Assembly: GCA_030604135.1 (NCBI GenBank)
Contig: JAUVWL010000008.1
Location: forward strand, 62,001-126,000
Direction of reading: 5' to 3'
Origin: Burkholderiales bacterium
GTDB taxonomy: Bacteria > Pseudomonadota > Gammaproteobacteria > Burkholderiales > Burkholderiaceae_C
Length of the DNA: 64,000 nucleotides
The number at the start of each line of letters is the position of its first letter. Within the stretch, counting starts at the first letter, position 1. Under the pieces are notes generated by a model. The model had not been told where the DNA came from, did no database searches, and worked only from the letters and a program-made list of their open reading frames with translations. Positions 9,460 to 18,287 of this stretch are shown in pieces. Both the position numbers and the translations under genes were made by a program.

Positions 9460-10914
9460 ATGTCCGATCTGTCCATGCTCATCAACGGCCTGAAAGTCAG
9501 CGCCGAACACGGCGCCAGCTTCGAGCGCCGCAACCCGCTCGATGGCAGCGTGGCCACGCGCGCCCCCGCTGCCTCTGAAGCCGACGCCGTGATGGCGGTG
9601 GAGGCCGCCGCCGAAGCCTTCAAGACCTGGAGCGAAACTGGCCCGTCCGAGCGCCGCGCCCTGCTGCTCAAGGCGGCCGCCGCGCTGGAGGCCAAGACAC
9701 CCCAGTTCATCGAGGCCGTGCCGGCCGAAACCGGTGCCACCGGCATGTGGGCCGGCTTCAACGTCTTCCTGGCGGCCGGCATGCTGCGCGAGGCTGCGGC
9801 GCTGACCACGCAGGTGGCGGGCGAAGTGATCCCGTCCGACGTGCCGGGCAGCCTGGCCATGGGCGTGCGCCAGCCGGCCGGCGTGGTGCTGGGCATTGCG
9901 CCCTGGAACGCGCCCATCATCCTGGGTGTGCGCGCCATCGCCACACCGCTGGCCTGCGGCAACACGGTCATCCTCAAAGGCAGCGAGAACTGCCCGCGCA
10001 CCCACGGCCTGATCATCGAGGCGCTGCAGGAGGCCGGTTTCCCACCGGGCGTGGTGAACTACGTGACCAACGCACCTGCCGACGCCGGCGCTGTGGTTGA
10101 AGCCATGGTGGCGCACCCGGCGGTGCGGCGCGTGAACTTCACCGGCTCCACCAAGGTGGGCAAGATCATCGCCCAGACCTGCGCCAAATACCTCAAGCCT
10201 GTGGTGCTGGAGCTCGGTGGCAAGGCACCGCTGGTGGTGCTGGACGATGCCGACCTGGACGACGCGGTCAATGGTGCGGCCTTCGGCTGCTTCGCCAACA
10301 GCGGCCAGATCTGCATGAGCACCGAGCGCATCATCGTCGACCAGAAGGTGGCCGACGCGTTCGTGCAGAAGTTCGGCGACAAGGCCAAGGCGCTGCCGCT
10401 GGGTGATCCGCGCAAGCCCGACCCGGCGGTGCTGGGTTCGGTCATCGGCATGGGCACGGTGCACCACTGCAACGCACTGATCGACGATGCGCTGGCCAAG
10501 GGCGCCAAGCTGGTCTGCGGCGGCAAGGCCGAGAACACGCTCATGCCGGCCACGGTGCTGGACCACGTCACGCCCGAGATGCGCATCTACCACGAGGAGA
10601 CCTTCGGCCCGGTCAAGTGCATCGTGCGCGTGAAGGACACACAAGAGGCCATCGCCTGTGCCAACGACAACGAATACGGCCTGAGTGCCGCGGTTTTCGG
10701 CCGCGATATCGCCCGGGCCTTCAACGTGGCCCGCAAGATCGATTCCGGCATCTGCCACGTCAACGGCCCCACGGTGCACGACGAGGCGCAGATGCCCTTC
10801 GGTGGCGTCAAGGGCAGCGGCATCGGCCGTTTCGGCGGCAAGGCCGGCATCGCCGAGTTCACCGAGCTGCGCTGGATCACGGTGCAGACCACGCCGCGTC
10901 ACTACCCGTTCTGA
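9460..10914 (+). CDS. NAD(P)-dependent aldehyde dehydrogenase (vanillin/salicylaldehyde dehydrogenase-like)
   Basis: Oxidises an aldehyde to the acid; 484 aa, ALDH superfamily. The start ATG 9460 has a good ribosome site (ACAGGAGAG, 9447-9455). Catalytic features are visible: oxyanion Asn in IAPWNAP, cofactor loop FTGSTKVGK, general base Glu in LELGGKAP, and nucleophile Cys in GQICMS. The sequence around the substrate channel resembles the vanillin, salicylaldehyde and benzaldehyde dehydrogenase group more than betaine or lactaldehyde enzymes. It is the last gene of the liv-type operon, 31 bp after livF, implying that the imported compound or its product is an (aromatic) aldehyde. The exact substrate is inferred. 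Confidence 0.87.
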   Translation: MSDLSMLINGLKVSAEHGASFERRNPLDGSVATRAPAASEADAVMAVEAAAEAFKTWSETGPSERRALLLKAAAALEAKTPQFIEAVPAETGATGMWAGFNVFLAAGMLREAAALTTQVAGEVIPSDVPGSLAMGVRQPAGVVLGIAPWNAPIILGVRAIATPLACGNTVILKGSENCPRTHGLIIEALQEAGFPPGVVNYVTNAPADAGAVVEAMVAHPAVRRVNFTGSTKVGKIIAQTCAKYLKPVVLELGGKAPLVVLDDADLDDAVNGAAFGCFANSGQICMSTERIIVDQKVADAFVQKFGDKAKALPLGDPRKPDPAVLGSVIGMGTVHHCNALIDDALAKGAKLVCGGKAENTLMPATVLDHVTPEMRIYHEETFGPVKCIVRVKDTQEAIACANDNEYGLSAAVFGRDIARAFNVARKIDSGICHVNGPTVHDEAQMPFGGVKGSGIGRFGGKAGIAEFTELRWITVQTTPRHYPF

Positions 10915-10948
10915 GCGGGGTCCGGCGGCGCGGGCCGGCCAGAGGGCT

Positions 10949-10954
10949 CACAAT
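10949..10954 (+). promoter_or_regulatory. Putative -10 element of the creA-like gene
   Basis: CACAAT, 27 nt before the ATG at 10982, leaving room for a short leader with GGGAAG as ribosome site. No clear -35 element. The same hexamer type occurs before other genes in this window. Confidence 0.35.
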
Positions 10955-10981
10955 GGAGCCTCTGATCTGTGGGAAGTTGCC

Positions 10982-11446
10982 ATGCGCAGTCTGTCTGTCC
11001 TGTTCCTGTTGTGGGCTGCTGCCAGCTTGCACGCCGAGGAAATCGGCTCGGTGGACACCGTGTTCAAGTTCATCGGCCCCGACCACAAGATCGTGGTCGA
11101 GGCTTTCGACGACCCCGGGGTCGAGGGCGTGACCTGCTACATCTCGCGCGCCCGCACCGGGGGGCTCAAGGGCGCGTTCGGGGTGGCCGAGGACAAGTCC
11201 GAGGCGTCCATTGCCTGCCGGCAGGTCGGTCCGCTAGCCATTGCGAAGCCAATCCGCCAGCAGGAGGAGATCTTCAGCGAGCGCATCAGTCTGGTCTTCA
11301 AGCGCCTGCGCATTGTTCGCATGGTGGACACGAAACGCCATGCACTGGTGTACCTGACCTATTCCGACCGGGTGATTGAGGGCTCACCCCAGAACTCGGT
11401 CACGGCCGTGCCGGTTGACCGGGCAACGCCGATCCCCATTCGATGA
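10982..11446 (+). CDS. CreA family protein, periplasmic
   Basis: 154 aa with an N-terminal signal peptide ([20 protein letters not shown], cleaved about residue 18). The core reads [34 protein letters not shown] and is typical of CreA (DUF in E. coli creABCD), whose biochemical role is not known. Conserved Cys residues (VTCYIS and IACRQ) could form a disulfide. It stands alone downstream of the aldehyde dehydrogenase, converging with the rhodanese gene. Confidence 0.85.
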   Translation: MRSLSVLFLLWAAASLHAEEIGSVDTVFKFIGPDHKIVVEAFDDPGVEGVTCYISRARTGGLKGAFGVAEDKSEASIACRQVGPLAIAKPIRQQEEIFSERISLVFKRLRIVRMVDTKRHALVYLTYSDRVIEGSPQNSVTAVPVDRATPIPIR

Positions 11447-11461
11447 CCCCAGCTCGGGGTC
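11445..11461. terminator. Short hairpin shared by two converging genes
   Basis: GACCCC (11445-11450), loop AGCTC, GGGGTC (11456-11461). It contains both stop codons of the converging creA-like and rhodanese genes. There is no T-run on either side, so a terminator role is a guess from position. Confidence 0.35.
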
Positions 11462-11840
11462 AGCCGAAGGAGGGCAGCTCGGGCTTGTGCACCGGCTTGC
11501 CGGCCGCTAACCAGGCGTCGTAGCCGCCAGCGATCGATTGCACGTTGAGGTAGCCCATGTCCTGCATGGCGACTGCCGCCAGTGCGGCCCGGCCACTGGT
11601 CTTGCAATACAGCACCACCTTCAGGTCGCGGGCCGCCAGCGCCGGGGTGGCGCTGAGCTTGAACTCCAACATGCCGCGCGAGGCATGGATGGCGCCCGGC
11701 AGGTGGCCGGCGGCAAACTCGTCGGCCTCGCGCACATCGATCAGCACGTCGGCGGCCTGGATGGCGGCTTCTGCCTCGGCCAGGGGGACTTCGGTGACAT
11801 GGGCTTTGGCGGCAGCAACGAGGTCGAGGGCGGATTTCAT
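11460..11840 (-). CDS. Rhodanese-like sulfurtransferase domain protein
   Basis: Single-domain rhodanese, 126 aa, cytoplasmic. The start is placed at the ATG at 11840 (MKSALDLVAAAKAHV); the frame is open further upstream without support. Hallmarks are VLIDVREADEFAAGHLPGA in the N-terminal half and the active-site loop CKTSGRAA with the persulfide-carrying Cys. The C-terminus IAGGYDAWLAAGKPV is typical. Probable function is sulfur transfer or detoxification; the partner is unknown. Transcribed divergently from the binding-protein gene at 12032. Confidence 0.88.
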   Translation of the reverse strand: MKSALDLVAAAKAHVTEVPLAEAEAAIQAADVLIDVREADEFAAGHLPGAIHASRGMLEFKLSATPALAARDLKVVLYCKTSGRAALAAVAMQDMGYLNVQSIAGGYDAWLAAGKPVHKPELPSFG

Positions 11841-11955
11841 GGCTGACTCACTTTGAAGAAGCAAGGGAATTCGAGTGTTCGATTGTGCAGCACCTGCGCA
11901 CACGGTCGCCATGCCGACATGTGGTCAAGCTCAAGGACTTGAGCTACCCTGCAAG

Positions 11956-11980
11956 GCCACGCCACGCCACGCCACGCCAA
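11956..11980 (+). repeat. Pentanucleotide tandem repeat (GCCAC)
   Basis: Four perfect GCCAC units (11956-11975) and a fifth GCCAA. It lies 52-76 bp before the ATG at 12032, between two divergent genes. Unit number could vary by slippage and change promoter spacing. Confidence 0.8.
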
Positions 11981-12031
11981 ACGTCAGCGACAGGCCTGGT
12001 GGCGACCGATGACCCATTTCATCCGCAGAAC

Positions 12032-12778
12032 ATGAACATCAGCGATGCATTGCGCTCCGATTTTGCCCCCTCCGGTCGTCTGCGGGCCGCCATCAACCTG
12101 GGCAACCCGATCCTGACCCACCGCCATGCAGCCACAGGCGAGGTCGGAGGTGTTTCGGTGGATCTGGCGCGTGAGCTGGCGCAGCGGCTGGGCCTTGAGC
12201 TGGATCTGGTGGTGTTCGACGCGGCAGGCAAATCGGTCGAAGCCGTGACCGCCGAACAGGCCGACTTCGGCTTTTTTGCCGTGGATCCGGTGCGTGGCCA
12301 GGGCATCGCCTTCACGGCCCCCTATGTGCTGATCGAAGGCAGTTACCTGGTGCGCGATGCTTCGCCATTGCAAAGCAACGATGAGGTGGACCGTGCAGGC
12401 ACTCGCGTGGTGGTCGGCCTGGGCAGCGCCTACGACCTTTACCTCACCCGCGAACTCAAGGCCGCGACCATCGAGCGCGCCCCCACCTCGCCCACGGTGG
12501 TCGACGTGTTCGTGCAGACCCAGGCCGATGTGGCCGCTGGCGTCAAGCAGCAACTCGAAGCCGATCTGCTGCGCTTTCCCGGTTACCGCCTGCTACCCGG
12601 TCGATTCATGGTGATCCAGCAAGCCATGGGGCTGCCCAGAGGGCGCAGCGCTGCGGCCGTGGCCTACCTCAAGGCCTTTGTCGAGGAGATGAAGACCTCG
12701 GGTTTCGTTGCGCGGGCGCTGCAGCGCCATGGCATCGAAGGTGCTTCGGTGGCGCCAGACGCCGATGCTGAGGTCTGA
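12032..12778 (+). CDS. Substrate-binding-domain protein without signal peptide (SBP_bac_3 type)
   Basis: 248 aa with the fold of polar amino-acid binding proteins (SBP_bac_3): LRAAINLGNPILTHR, a middle GGVSVDLARELAQRLGLEL and FGFFAVDPVRGQGIAFTAPY. Family members are normally periplasmic, but here the binding domain begins about 17 residues after the ATG with no signal peptide. An in-frame upstream extension through the GCCAC repeat also gives no hydrophobic signal. No permease or ATPase genes are adjacent. It could be a cytoplasmic ligand-binding protein or an enzyme derived from this fold (cyclohexadienyl dehydratase is a known case). Function not assigned. Confidence 0.75.
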   Translation: MNISDALRSDFAPSGRLRAAINLGNPILTHRHAATGEVGGVSVDLARELAQRLGLELDLVVFDAAGKSVEAVTAEQADFGFFAVDPVRGQGIAFTAPYVLIEGSYLVRDASPLQSNDEVDRAGTRVVVGLGSAYDLYLTRELKAATIERAPTSPTVVDVFVQTQADVAAGVKQQLEADLLRFPGYRLLPGRFMVIQQAMGLPRGRSAAAVAYLKAFVEEMKTSGFVARALQRHGIEGASVAPDADAEV

Positions 12779-13001
12779 GAGGGAATCGGTCGTGCCAGCC
12801 TTGGCACCCCAAACCCCCACCTGCGGCGCTGCAAATGCGCGCCGTAGCCCGAGCTAGGGCTGTGCTTTGTACCTTGCCGGCGGTGCTTTGGGGCACCCTT
12901 TCGGGAACGTCCAACTCCCTCTCAGCCTCTGAGCCCGCCTGCGGCGACCCGGGTGGCCTCGCCGATCAGGCGCTCTCCGTGTCCAGGCAGGGCGAAGGTG
13001 A

Positions 13002-13007
13002 GAAAAT
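13002..13007 (+). promoter_or_regulatory. Putative -10 element giving leaderless proA mRNA
   Basis: GAAAAT with exactly 6 nt between it and the ATG at 13014. No Shine-Dalgarno of usual strength and spacing is present beyond AGG next to the ATG. See the finding on leaderless starts. Confidence 0.3.
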
Positions 13008-13013
13008 GCCAGG

Positions 13014-14294
13014 ATGAATGCGACCTCCACCTCCGAACTCATGAACACCCTGGGCGCCCAGGCCAAGCTTGCCTCGGTCCTGATGGCCAAGGCCGGCGCT
13101 GCGACCAAGGTCAAGGCCCTGCGTGAGCTGGCGCGGCTGCTGCGCGAGAACGTGGGGCCACTGCAGGTGGAGAACGCCAAGGACCTGGAGCGGGCCCGCG
13201 CCGCCGGCCTGGCCGAGCCGATGGTGGACCGACTCAAGCTCACCCCCAAGGTGCTTCAGACCTGCGCCGAGGGCTGCGAGCAGCTGGCCGCGATGCCGGA
13301 CATCATCGGCGAGGTCATGGGCATGAAGCAGCAGCCCAGCGGCATCCGTGTGGGCCAGATGCGGGTGCCCATCGGCGTGTTCGGCATGATCTACGAGAGC
13401 CGCCCGAACGTGACCATCGAGGCCGCGAGCCTGTCGATCAAGAGCGGCAACGCCTGCATCCTGCGTGGTGGCTCCGAGGCCATCGATTCCAACCGCGCCC
13501 TGGCCGCGCTGGTGCAGCAGGCGCTGGTGGCCGCTGGCCTGCCAGCCGACGCGGTGCAGCTGGTGCCGACCACCGACCGCGCCGCCGTTGGTCAGCTCAT
13601 CACCATGCCGCAGTACGTGGACGTGATCATCCCGCGCGGCGGCAAGGGCCTGATCGAGCGCATCAGCGCCGAAGCCAAGGTGCCGGTCATCAAGCACCTG
13701 GATGGCAACTGCCACACCTATGTGGACGACCCCTGCGACATCGCCATGGCGGTCAAGGTGGCCGACAACGCCAAGACGCAGAAATACAGCCCCTGCAACG
13801 CGACCGAGAGCCTGCTGGTGGCGCGCGGTGTGGCGAACGCGTTTCTGCCCAAGATCGGGGCTGTCTTCGCCGCCAAGGGCGTGGAGATGCGAGCCTGCCC
13901 CGAGGCCATGGCCATCCTGGCCGCCATGGCGGGCGCCAGCTTGAAAGCCGCCACCGAGCAGGACTGGAGCGAGGAATACCTGGCGCCGGTCATCAGCATC
14001 AAGGTGGTGGGTGGCATCGACGAAGCGATTGCCCACATCAACCGCTATTCCAGCCACCACACCGAATCCATCCTCACCACCGACCATTTGCATGCCCAGC
14101 GGTTTTTGCGCGAGGTCGATTCGTCCAGTGTCATGGTGAATGCGAGTACCCGCTTCGCAGACGGGTTCGAGTACGGGCTGGGCGCTGAAATCGGTATCAG
14201 CACCGACAAATTCCATGCCCGTGGCCCGGTCGGCGTCGAAGGGCTGACCTCGCTGAAGTACGTGGTGCTGGGCGAGGGCGAAATCCGCACCTGA
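13014..14294 (+). CDS. proA: Glutamate-5-semialdehyde dehydrogenase (gamma-glutamyl phosphate reductase)
   Basis: Second step of proline synthesis: reduces gamma-glutamyl phosphate with NADPH. 426 aa, full length. Recognised from [22 protein letters not shown], the loop [21 protein letters not shown], and the catalytic Cys in the [13 protein letters not shown] stretch. The C-terminus [18 protein letters not shown] is the family signature. Monocistronic here: the partner proB is not in the window. Confidence 0.97.
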   Translation: MNATSTSELMNTLGAQAKLASVLMAKAGAATKVKALRELARLLRENVGPLQVENAKDLERARAAGLAEPMVDRLKLTPKVLQTCAEGCEQLAAMPDIIGEVMGMKQQPSGIRVGQMRVPIGVFGMIYESRPNVTIEAASLSIKSGNACILRGGSEAIDSNRALAALVQQALVAAGLPADAVQLVPTTDRAAVGQLITMPQYVDVIIPRGGKGLIERISAEAKVPVIKHLDGNCHTYVDDPCDIAMAVKVADNAKTQKYSPCNATESLLVARGVANAFLPKIGAVFAAKGVEMRACPEAMAILAAMAGASLKAATEQDWSEEYLAPVISIKVVGGIDEAIAHINRYSSHHTESILTTDHLHAQRFLREVDSSSVMVNASTRFADGFEYGLGAEIGISTDKFHARGPVGVEGLTSLKYVVLGEGEIRT

Positions 14295-14398
14295 GACTTG
14301 CAGCTGGGGCTTCTGGCCCCACATTCACTGCCTTACAGTACCCGATAATCCAACCACCAGCCCAAGCGGGTCGGCTGGGCGTCCGGGCCAGCAGGGGG

Positions 14399-14423
14399 CC
14401 GTCCTTCGACAAGCTCAGGACGG
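14399..14423. repeat. Palindromic intergenic repeat with TTCGACAAGCTCAGG core
   Basis: CCGTCCT (14399-14405) and AGGACGG (14417-14423) flank the 11-nt core TCGACAAGCTC. The core TCCTTCGACAAGCTCAGGA is a widely dispersed intergenic motif in many bacterial genomes (recalled, not searched). It lies in the proA-gshA gap and may form a hairpin. Confidence 0.6.
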
Positions 14424-14435
14424 TCCTCAGCTGGT

Positions 14436-14475
14436 GCCCCCCAGTGTGGGGTGACGCCACAGGCGGCGCGGGGGC
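14436..14475. repeat. GC-rich dispersed repeat, GGGGTGACGCC-type
   Basis: Segment with GGGGTGACGCCACAGGCGGC. Related segments occur at about 24128-24173 and 25369-25437 (GTGACGCCGCAGGCCTTGCC and GGGGGTGACGCACCGCAGG). All three are intergenic and next to gene ends or starts. Confidence 0.45.
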
Positions 14476-14485
14476 ATTCAATCCT

Positions 14486-15778
14486 ATGGTTCCGCACCTC
14501 GTCACCGCTCTCAAGGGTCCCATCAACGAGCTGGAGCAGCGCATCCTCGAATCCACCCCGGTGATCGAGCGCTGGTTTCGGCTGGAGTGGATGGAGCACA
14601 CGCCGCCGTTCTACACGTCGGTGGACATCCGCAACGCCGGTTTCAAGCTGGCGCCGGTCGACACCAACCTGTTTCCGGCCGGCTGGAACCACCTCACGCC
14701 CGAGATGCTGCCGCTGGCGGTGCAGGCGGCCATGGCGGCAATCGAGAAGATCTGCCCCGAGGCCAAGAACCTGCTGCTGATTCCCGAGAACAGCACCGAC
14801 ACCTTCTACCTGAGCAACTTGCTGCAGCTGCAGCGCATCTTCTACCAGGCGGGCCTGAACGTGCGCCTGGGCTCGCTGTCGAACGACATCAAGGCACCGA
14901 CCACGCTCGAACTGCCCGGCGGCGAAACGATCACCCTCGAACCCCTGGTGCGCAGCCGGCGCCGGCTCGGCCTGAAGAACTTCGATCCGTGCACCATTGT
15001 GCTCAACAACGACCTGAGCGCCGGTGTGCCCGGCATTCTGGAAGACCTGCACGAGCAGTACCTGCTGCCGCCCCTGCACGCGGGCTGGGCCACGCGCCGC
15101 AAGAGCCACCACTTCAAGGCCTATGAAGAGGTCGCCAAGCGTTTCGGCAAGCTGCTGGGCATGGACCCCTGGCTGATCACGCCGCTGTTCAACCAGTGCG
15201 GCGCAGTCGACTTCAGCCAGGCCGACGGACTGGAGTGCCTGCGCAGCAACACCGATGCCCTGATCGCCAAAATCCGTCGCAAGTACAAGGAATACGGCAT
15301 CAACGAGAAGCCCTTTGTGGTGATCAAGGCCGACAACGGCACCGGCGGCATGGGCATCATGACCGTGCGTGATGCCAAGGACATCGATGCCCTGAGCCCG
15401 GCGGCGCGCGAGCGCATGGCCACCGTGCAGGCGGGGCAGCCGGTCAGCGAGGTCATCATCCAGGAGGGCGTGCTGACCCAGGAGCGCATCAATTCGGCCG
15501 TGGCCGAACCGGTGGTCACGCTGATGGACCGCTACGTGGTCGGTGGCTACTACCGCATCCACGCCGACCGGGGGGTTGACGAGAACCTCAACGCGCCCGG
15601 CTCCAGTTTCGTCCCGCTGGCCTTCGAGCAGAGTGCGCAATTGCCGCAGCCGGGTGTCAAACCGGGCGCCAGCGTACCCAACCGCTTCTACATGTACGGC
15701 GTGATCGGCCGACTGGCCATGCTGGCGGCCAGCTACGAGCTCGAAGCCACCGACCCGAACGCCGAGACTTACGACTGA
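14486..15778 (+). CDS. gshA: Glutamate-cysteine ligase (proteobacterial GshA type 3)
   Basis: First step of glutathione synthesis. 430 aa; start taken at ATG 14486 (MVPHLVTALKGPINELEQRI) because the in-frame upstream part is repeat DNA. The sequence matches the Burkholderiales/Acidithiobacillus type of the enzyme: EWMEHTPPFYTSVDIRNAGFK, NLFPAGWNHL, and the ATP-grasp-like glycine-rich stretch KADNGTGGMGIMTV. It lies two genes before gshB, with a BenE transporter between, so both glutathione steps are together. Confidence 0.92.
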   Translation: MVPHLVTALKGPINELEQRILESTPVIERWFRLEWMEHTPPFYTSVDIRNAGFKLAPVDTNLFPAGWNHLTPEMLPLAVQAAMAAIEKICPEAKNLLLIPENSTDTFYLSNLLQLQRIFYQAGLNVRLGSLSNDIKAPTTLELPGGETITLEPLVRSRRRLGLKNFDPCTIVLNNDLSAGVPGILEDLHEQYLLPPLHAGWATRRKSHHFKAYEEVAKRFGKLLGMDPWLITPLFNQCGAVDFSQADGLECLRSNTDALIAKIRRKYKEYGINEKPFVVIKADNGTGGMGIMTVRDAKDIDALSPAARERMATVQAGQPVSEVIIQEGVLTQERINSAVAEPVVTLMDRYVVGGYYRIHADRGVDENLNAPGSSFVPLAFEQSAQLPQPGVKPGASVPNRFYMYGVIGRLAMLAASYELEATDPNAETYD

Positions 15779-15782
15779 TCGG

Positions 15783-15788
15783 CACAAT
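15783..15788 (+). promoter_or_regulatory. Putative -10 element giving leaderless benE-like mRNA
   Basis: CACAAT, then 6 nt, then the ATG at 15795. No ribosome site precedes the ATG. Confidence 0.35.
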
Positions 15789-15794
15789 CGCCGG

Positions 15795-16958
15795 ATGTCG
15801 TTCTTTCGTGATCTGAGCCTGCCGGCGGCCACGGCCGGTTTCGTGGCGGTGCTGGTGGGCTTCACCAGCTCGGTGGCCATCGTGTTCCAGGCGGCGCAGG
15901 CCTTTGGCGCCACGCCGGAGCAGCTGACGTCCTGGATGTGGGCGCTGGGCTTGAGTATGGGCTTGTGCACCGCCGTGCCATCGCTGATCCTGCGCCAGCC
16001 GGTCATGGTGGCCTGGAGCACGCCGGGTGCTGCGGTGCTCGCCACCGCAGGTCTCGCGGGCGGTTTTTCCATGGCGGAGGCGGTGGGTGCCTTCATGGCC
16101 TGCGCGGTGCTGATCGTCCTGGCTGGCGCCACCGGTTGGTTCGAACGGGTGATGAACCGCATCCCGATGGCCATCGCATCGGCCTTGCTGGCCGGCGTGC
16201 TGGCGCGTTTTGGCCTGCAGGCCTTCGGTGCCGCCCAGTCCGACTGGCCGCTGGTGGTACTGATGCTGTTGGCCTATCTGCTCGGGCGCCGCTGGCTGCC
16301 GCGGTACGCGGTGCCGCTGACCCTGCTGGCGGCGGTGTGCTGGGTCGTGCTGCAGGGCCGCCTGCAATCCGAGGCGCTGACGCTGGAGTGGGCCCGCCCG
16401 GTGTTCACCGCGCCGGTGTTCACGGTTTCGGCCCTGGTCAGCCTTGCGTTGCCGCTGTTCATCGTCACCATGGCCTCGCAGAACCTGCCCGGGGTGGCGG
16501 CCATCCGCGCGGCCGGCTACACCATGCCGATCTCGCGCATCATCACGCTCACCGGTGTGACCACACTGCTGCTGGCCCCGTTCGGCGCGTTCGCGCTGAA
16601 CCTCAGCGCCATCACTGCGGCCATCTGCATGGGCGAGGAGGCCCACACGGACCCGAAAAAGCGCTACAGCGCAGCCGTGGTGTGCGGCGGGCTGTATGTC
16701 GCCATCGGGCTGGTCGGCGCGGCCGTGACCGGGGTGCTGCTGGCCTTTCCGAAGGAACTGGTGCTGGCCATTGCAGGCCTGGCGCTGCTGGGCAGCATCG
16801 GGGGGGGGCTGCACACCGCCCTGAAGGACGACACGCACCGCGAAGCGGCCCTCATAACCTTCCTTGTCACCCTCAGTGGCGTGGTGCTGGCCGGGATCGG
16901 CTCGGCCTTCTGGGGCGTGGTCGCCGGCGCCTTGGCGCTGTTTGTGAGCAAACGATGA
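15795..16958 (+). CDS. BenE/YdcO family benzoate-type transporter
   Basis: 387 aa inner-membrane protein with about 11-12 hydrophobic segments. Family features are FTSSVAIVFQAAQAFGATPEQLTSWMWALG near the N-terminus, PVMVAWSTPGAAVLAT, and MASQNLPGVAAIRAAGY in the middle. BenE members import benzoate by proton symport, but many genomic homologues have no known substrate. It sits 16 bp after gshA and before gshB; no benzoate catabolic genes are in the window, so the substrate is open. Confidence 0.88.
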   Translation: MSFFRDLSLPAATAGFVAVLVGFTSSVAIVFQAAQAFGATPEQLTSWMWALGLSMGLCTAVPSLILRQPVMVAWSTPGAAVLATAGLAGGFSMAEAVGAFMACAVLIVLAGATGWFERVMNRIPMAIASALLAGVLARFGLQAFGAAQSDWPLVVLMLLAYLLGRRWLPRYAVPLTLLAAVCWVVLQGRLQSEALTLEWARPVFTAPVFTVSALVSLALPLFIVTMASQNLPGVAAIRAAGYTMPISRIITLTGVTTLLLAPFGAFALNLSAITAAICMGEEAHTDPKKRYSAAVVCGGLYVAIGLVGAAVTGVLLAFPKELVLAIAGLALLGSIGGGLHTALKDDTHREAALITFLVTLSGVVLAGIGSAFWGVVAGALALFVSKR

Positions 16959-16959
16959 G

Positions 16960-17050
16960 ACCCCCTGCGCCGCTTCGCGTCTTCCCCCTCGCTCGCCTTC
17001 GGCGGGAGGGGGACGGCACCTGTGGCCCGGCAGAGCCGGTTCCACGGTAC
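16960..17050 (+). repeat. Dispersed repeat family A, copy 1
   Basis: Begins ACCCCCTGCGCCGCTTCGCG and ends GCCGGTTCCACGGTAC, with an internal CCCTC...GAGGG hairpin and a second GGCCCGGCAGAGCCGG hairpin. Starts directly after the stop of the BenE gene. Further copies: 19989-20066, 27702-27801 (reverse) and a fragment at 63635-63654. Confidence 0.8.
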
Positions 17051-17074
17051 CCTTGTCACTTCACGTAGAAACCG

Positions 17075-18037
17075 ATGCTCATGAACATCCTCTTCGTCGC
17101 CGATCCGCTGTCCAGCTTCAAGACCTACAAGGACACCACATTTGCCATGATGCGCGAGCTGCAGCGCCGAGGCCACCGCTTGGCCGCCTGCGAACCGCAG
17201 CACCTGCAATGGCAGTCGGGCCAGCCGGTCACGGCGCTGGTGCGGCGCATCGAGCTGACCGGGCAGGCCGACGACTGGTACCGTGTGACCCACCAGGGGC
17301 GTGAGGCGCTGCGGGACTATGACGCTGTGCTGATGCGCAAGGACCCGCCGTTCGACAGCGAATACTTTTATGCGACCCACCTGCTGGAGCAGGCCGAGCG
17401 CGACGGCGCCAGGGTCTACAACAGCCCGCGGGCGCTGCGTGACCACCCTGAGAAACTGGCCCTGATGGAGTTTGCGCAACATGCGCCAGCGACGCTGGTG
17501 ACCCGCTCGGCAGAGGCCATCCGCCATTTCCACGACGAGCACAAGGACATCATCCTCAAGCCGCTCGACGGCATGGGCGGCATGGGCATCTTCCGCGTCG
17601 GACCGGACGGCATGAACCTGGGCTCCATCATCGAGACGCTGAATCGGGGCGGGCACACCAGCGTGATGGTGCAGCGCTACCTGCCCGAGATTGTCGACGG
17701 CGACAAGCGCCTGCTGCTGATCGGTGGCCAGGTGGCACCCTTTGTGCTCGCGCGCATTCCGCAAGGCAGCGAGGTGCGCGGCAATCTGGCGGCCGGCGGC
17801 AAGGGCGTGGCCCAGCCCCTGCGGGACGAGGACCGGACGGTAGCCGAGGCCATGGCGCCGGAACTGGCCGCCCGTGGCCTGCTGCTGGTGGGGCTGGACA
17901 TGATCGGCAACCGGGTGACCGAGATCAATGTCACCAGCCCGACCTGCTTCCAGGAGATCCAGCAGCAGACCGGTTTCGACGTGGCGGCCATGTTTGTCGA
18001 TGCCCTGGAGACCGTGACGCAGGTCGCACTCTCCTGA
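17075..18037 (+). CDS. gshB: Glutathione synthetase
   Basis: ATP-grasp enzyme that adds glycine to gamma-glutamylcysteine. 320 aa, normal length. N-terminus ILFVADPLSSFKTYKDTTFAMM, ATP-binding loop LKPLDGMGGMGIFRV, QRYLPEIVDGDKRLLLIGG, and the metal-binding ending EINVTSPTCFQEI are all typical. Two starts are possible, ATG 17075 or ATG 17081. Paired with gshA upstream. Confidence 0.96.
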   Translation: MLMNILFVADPLSSFKTYKDTTFAMMRELQRRGHRLAACEPQHLQWQSGQPVTALVRRIELTGQADDWYRVTHQGREALRDYDAVLMRKDPPFDSEYFYATHLLEQAERDGARVYNSPRALRDHPEKLALMEFAQHAPATLVTRSAEAIRHFHDEHKDIILKPLDGMGGMGIFRVGPDGMNLGSIIETLNRGGHTSVMVQRYLPEIVDGDKRLLLIGGQVAPFVLARIPQGSEVRGNLAAGGKGVAQPLRDEDRTVAEAMAPELAARGLLLVGLDMIGNRVTEINVTSPTCFQEIQQQTGFDVAAMFVDALETVTQVALS

Positions 18038-18287
18038 TGTTTGGCGCTGTGCGGTCACCTGCTGGCGATGGACGGAGCGAGGGTTGGCGTAAGTCCTCTT
18101 GTGACGGTCACGCCGCGTAACCAGAATCTGCGGCTTGACTGGGTCGCCGCCTCCTTGAGACCGAGGGTCTTGCTCGTCCCGGCCGGGTAAGGACCCGGAA
18201 GGTCTGAATGCCGCGGCGCCTGCATCTGCGTGTAACTCGCCATCTTCGAATCTGCTCTGCCTGGCCCCAGCCGAACCATTCCTGCCC
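18038..18287. other. 250-bp intergenic stretch with hairpins, no gene recognised
   Basis: No convincing coding frame. Contains the perfect hairpin CCGGGT-AAGG-ACCCGG (about 18182-18197), enclosed by AGACC/GGTCT arms, and several further GC-rich inverted segments. Could hold a structured RNA or a long 5' leader for the gene at 18288; neither is shown. Confidence 0.4.
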
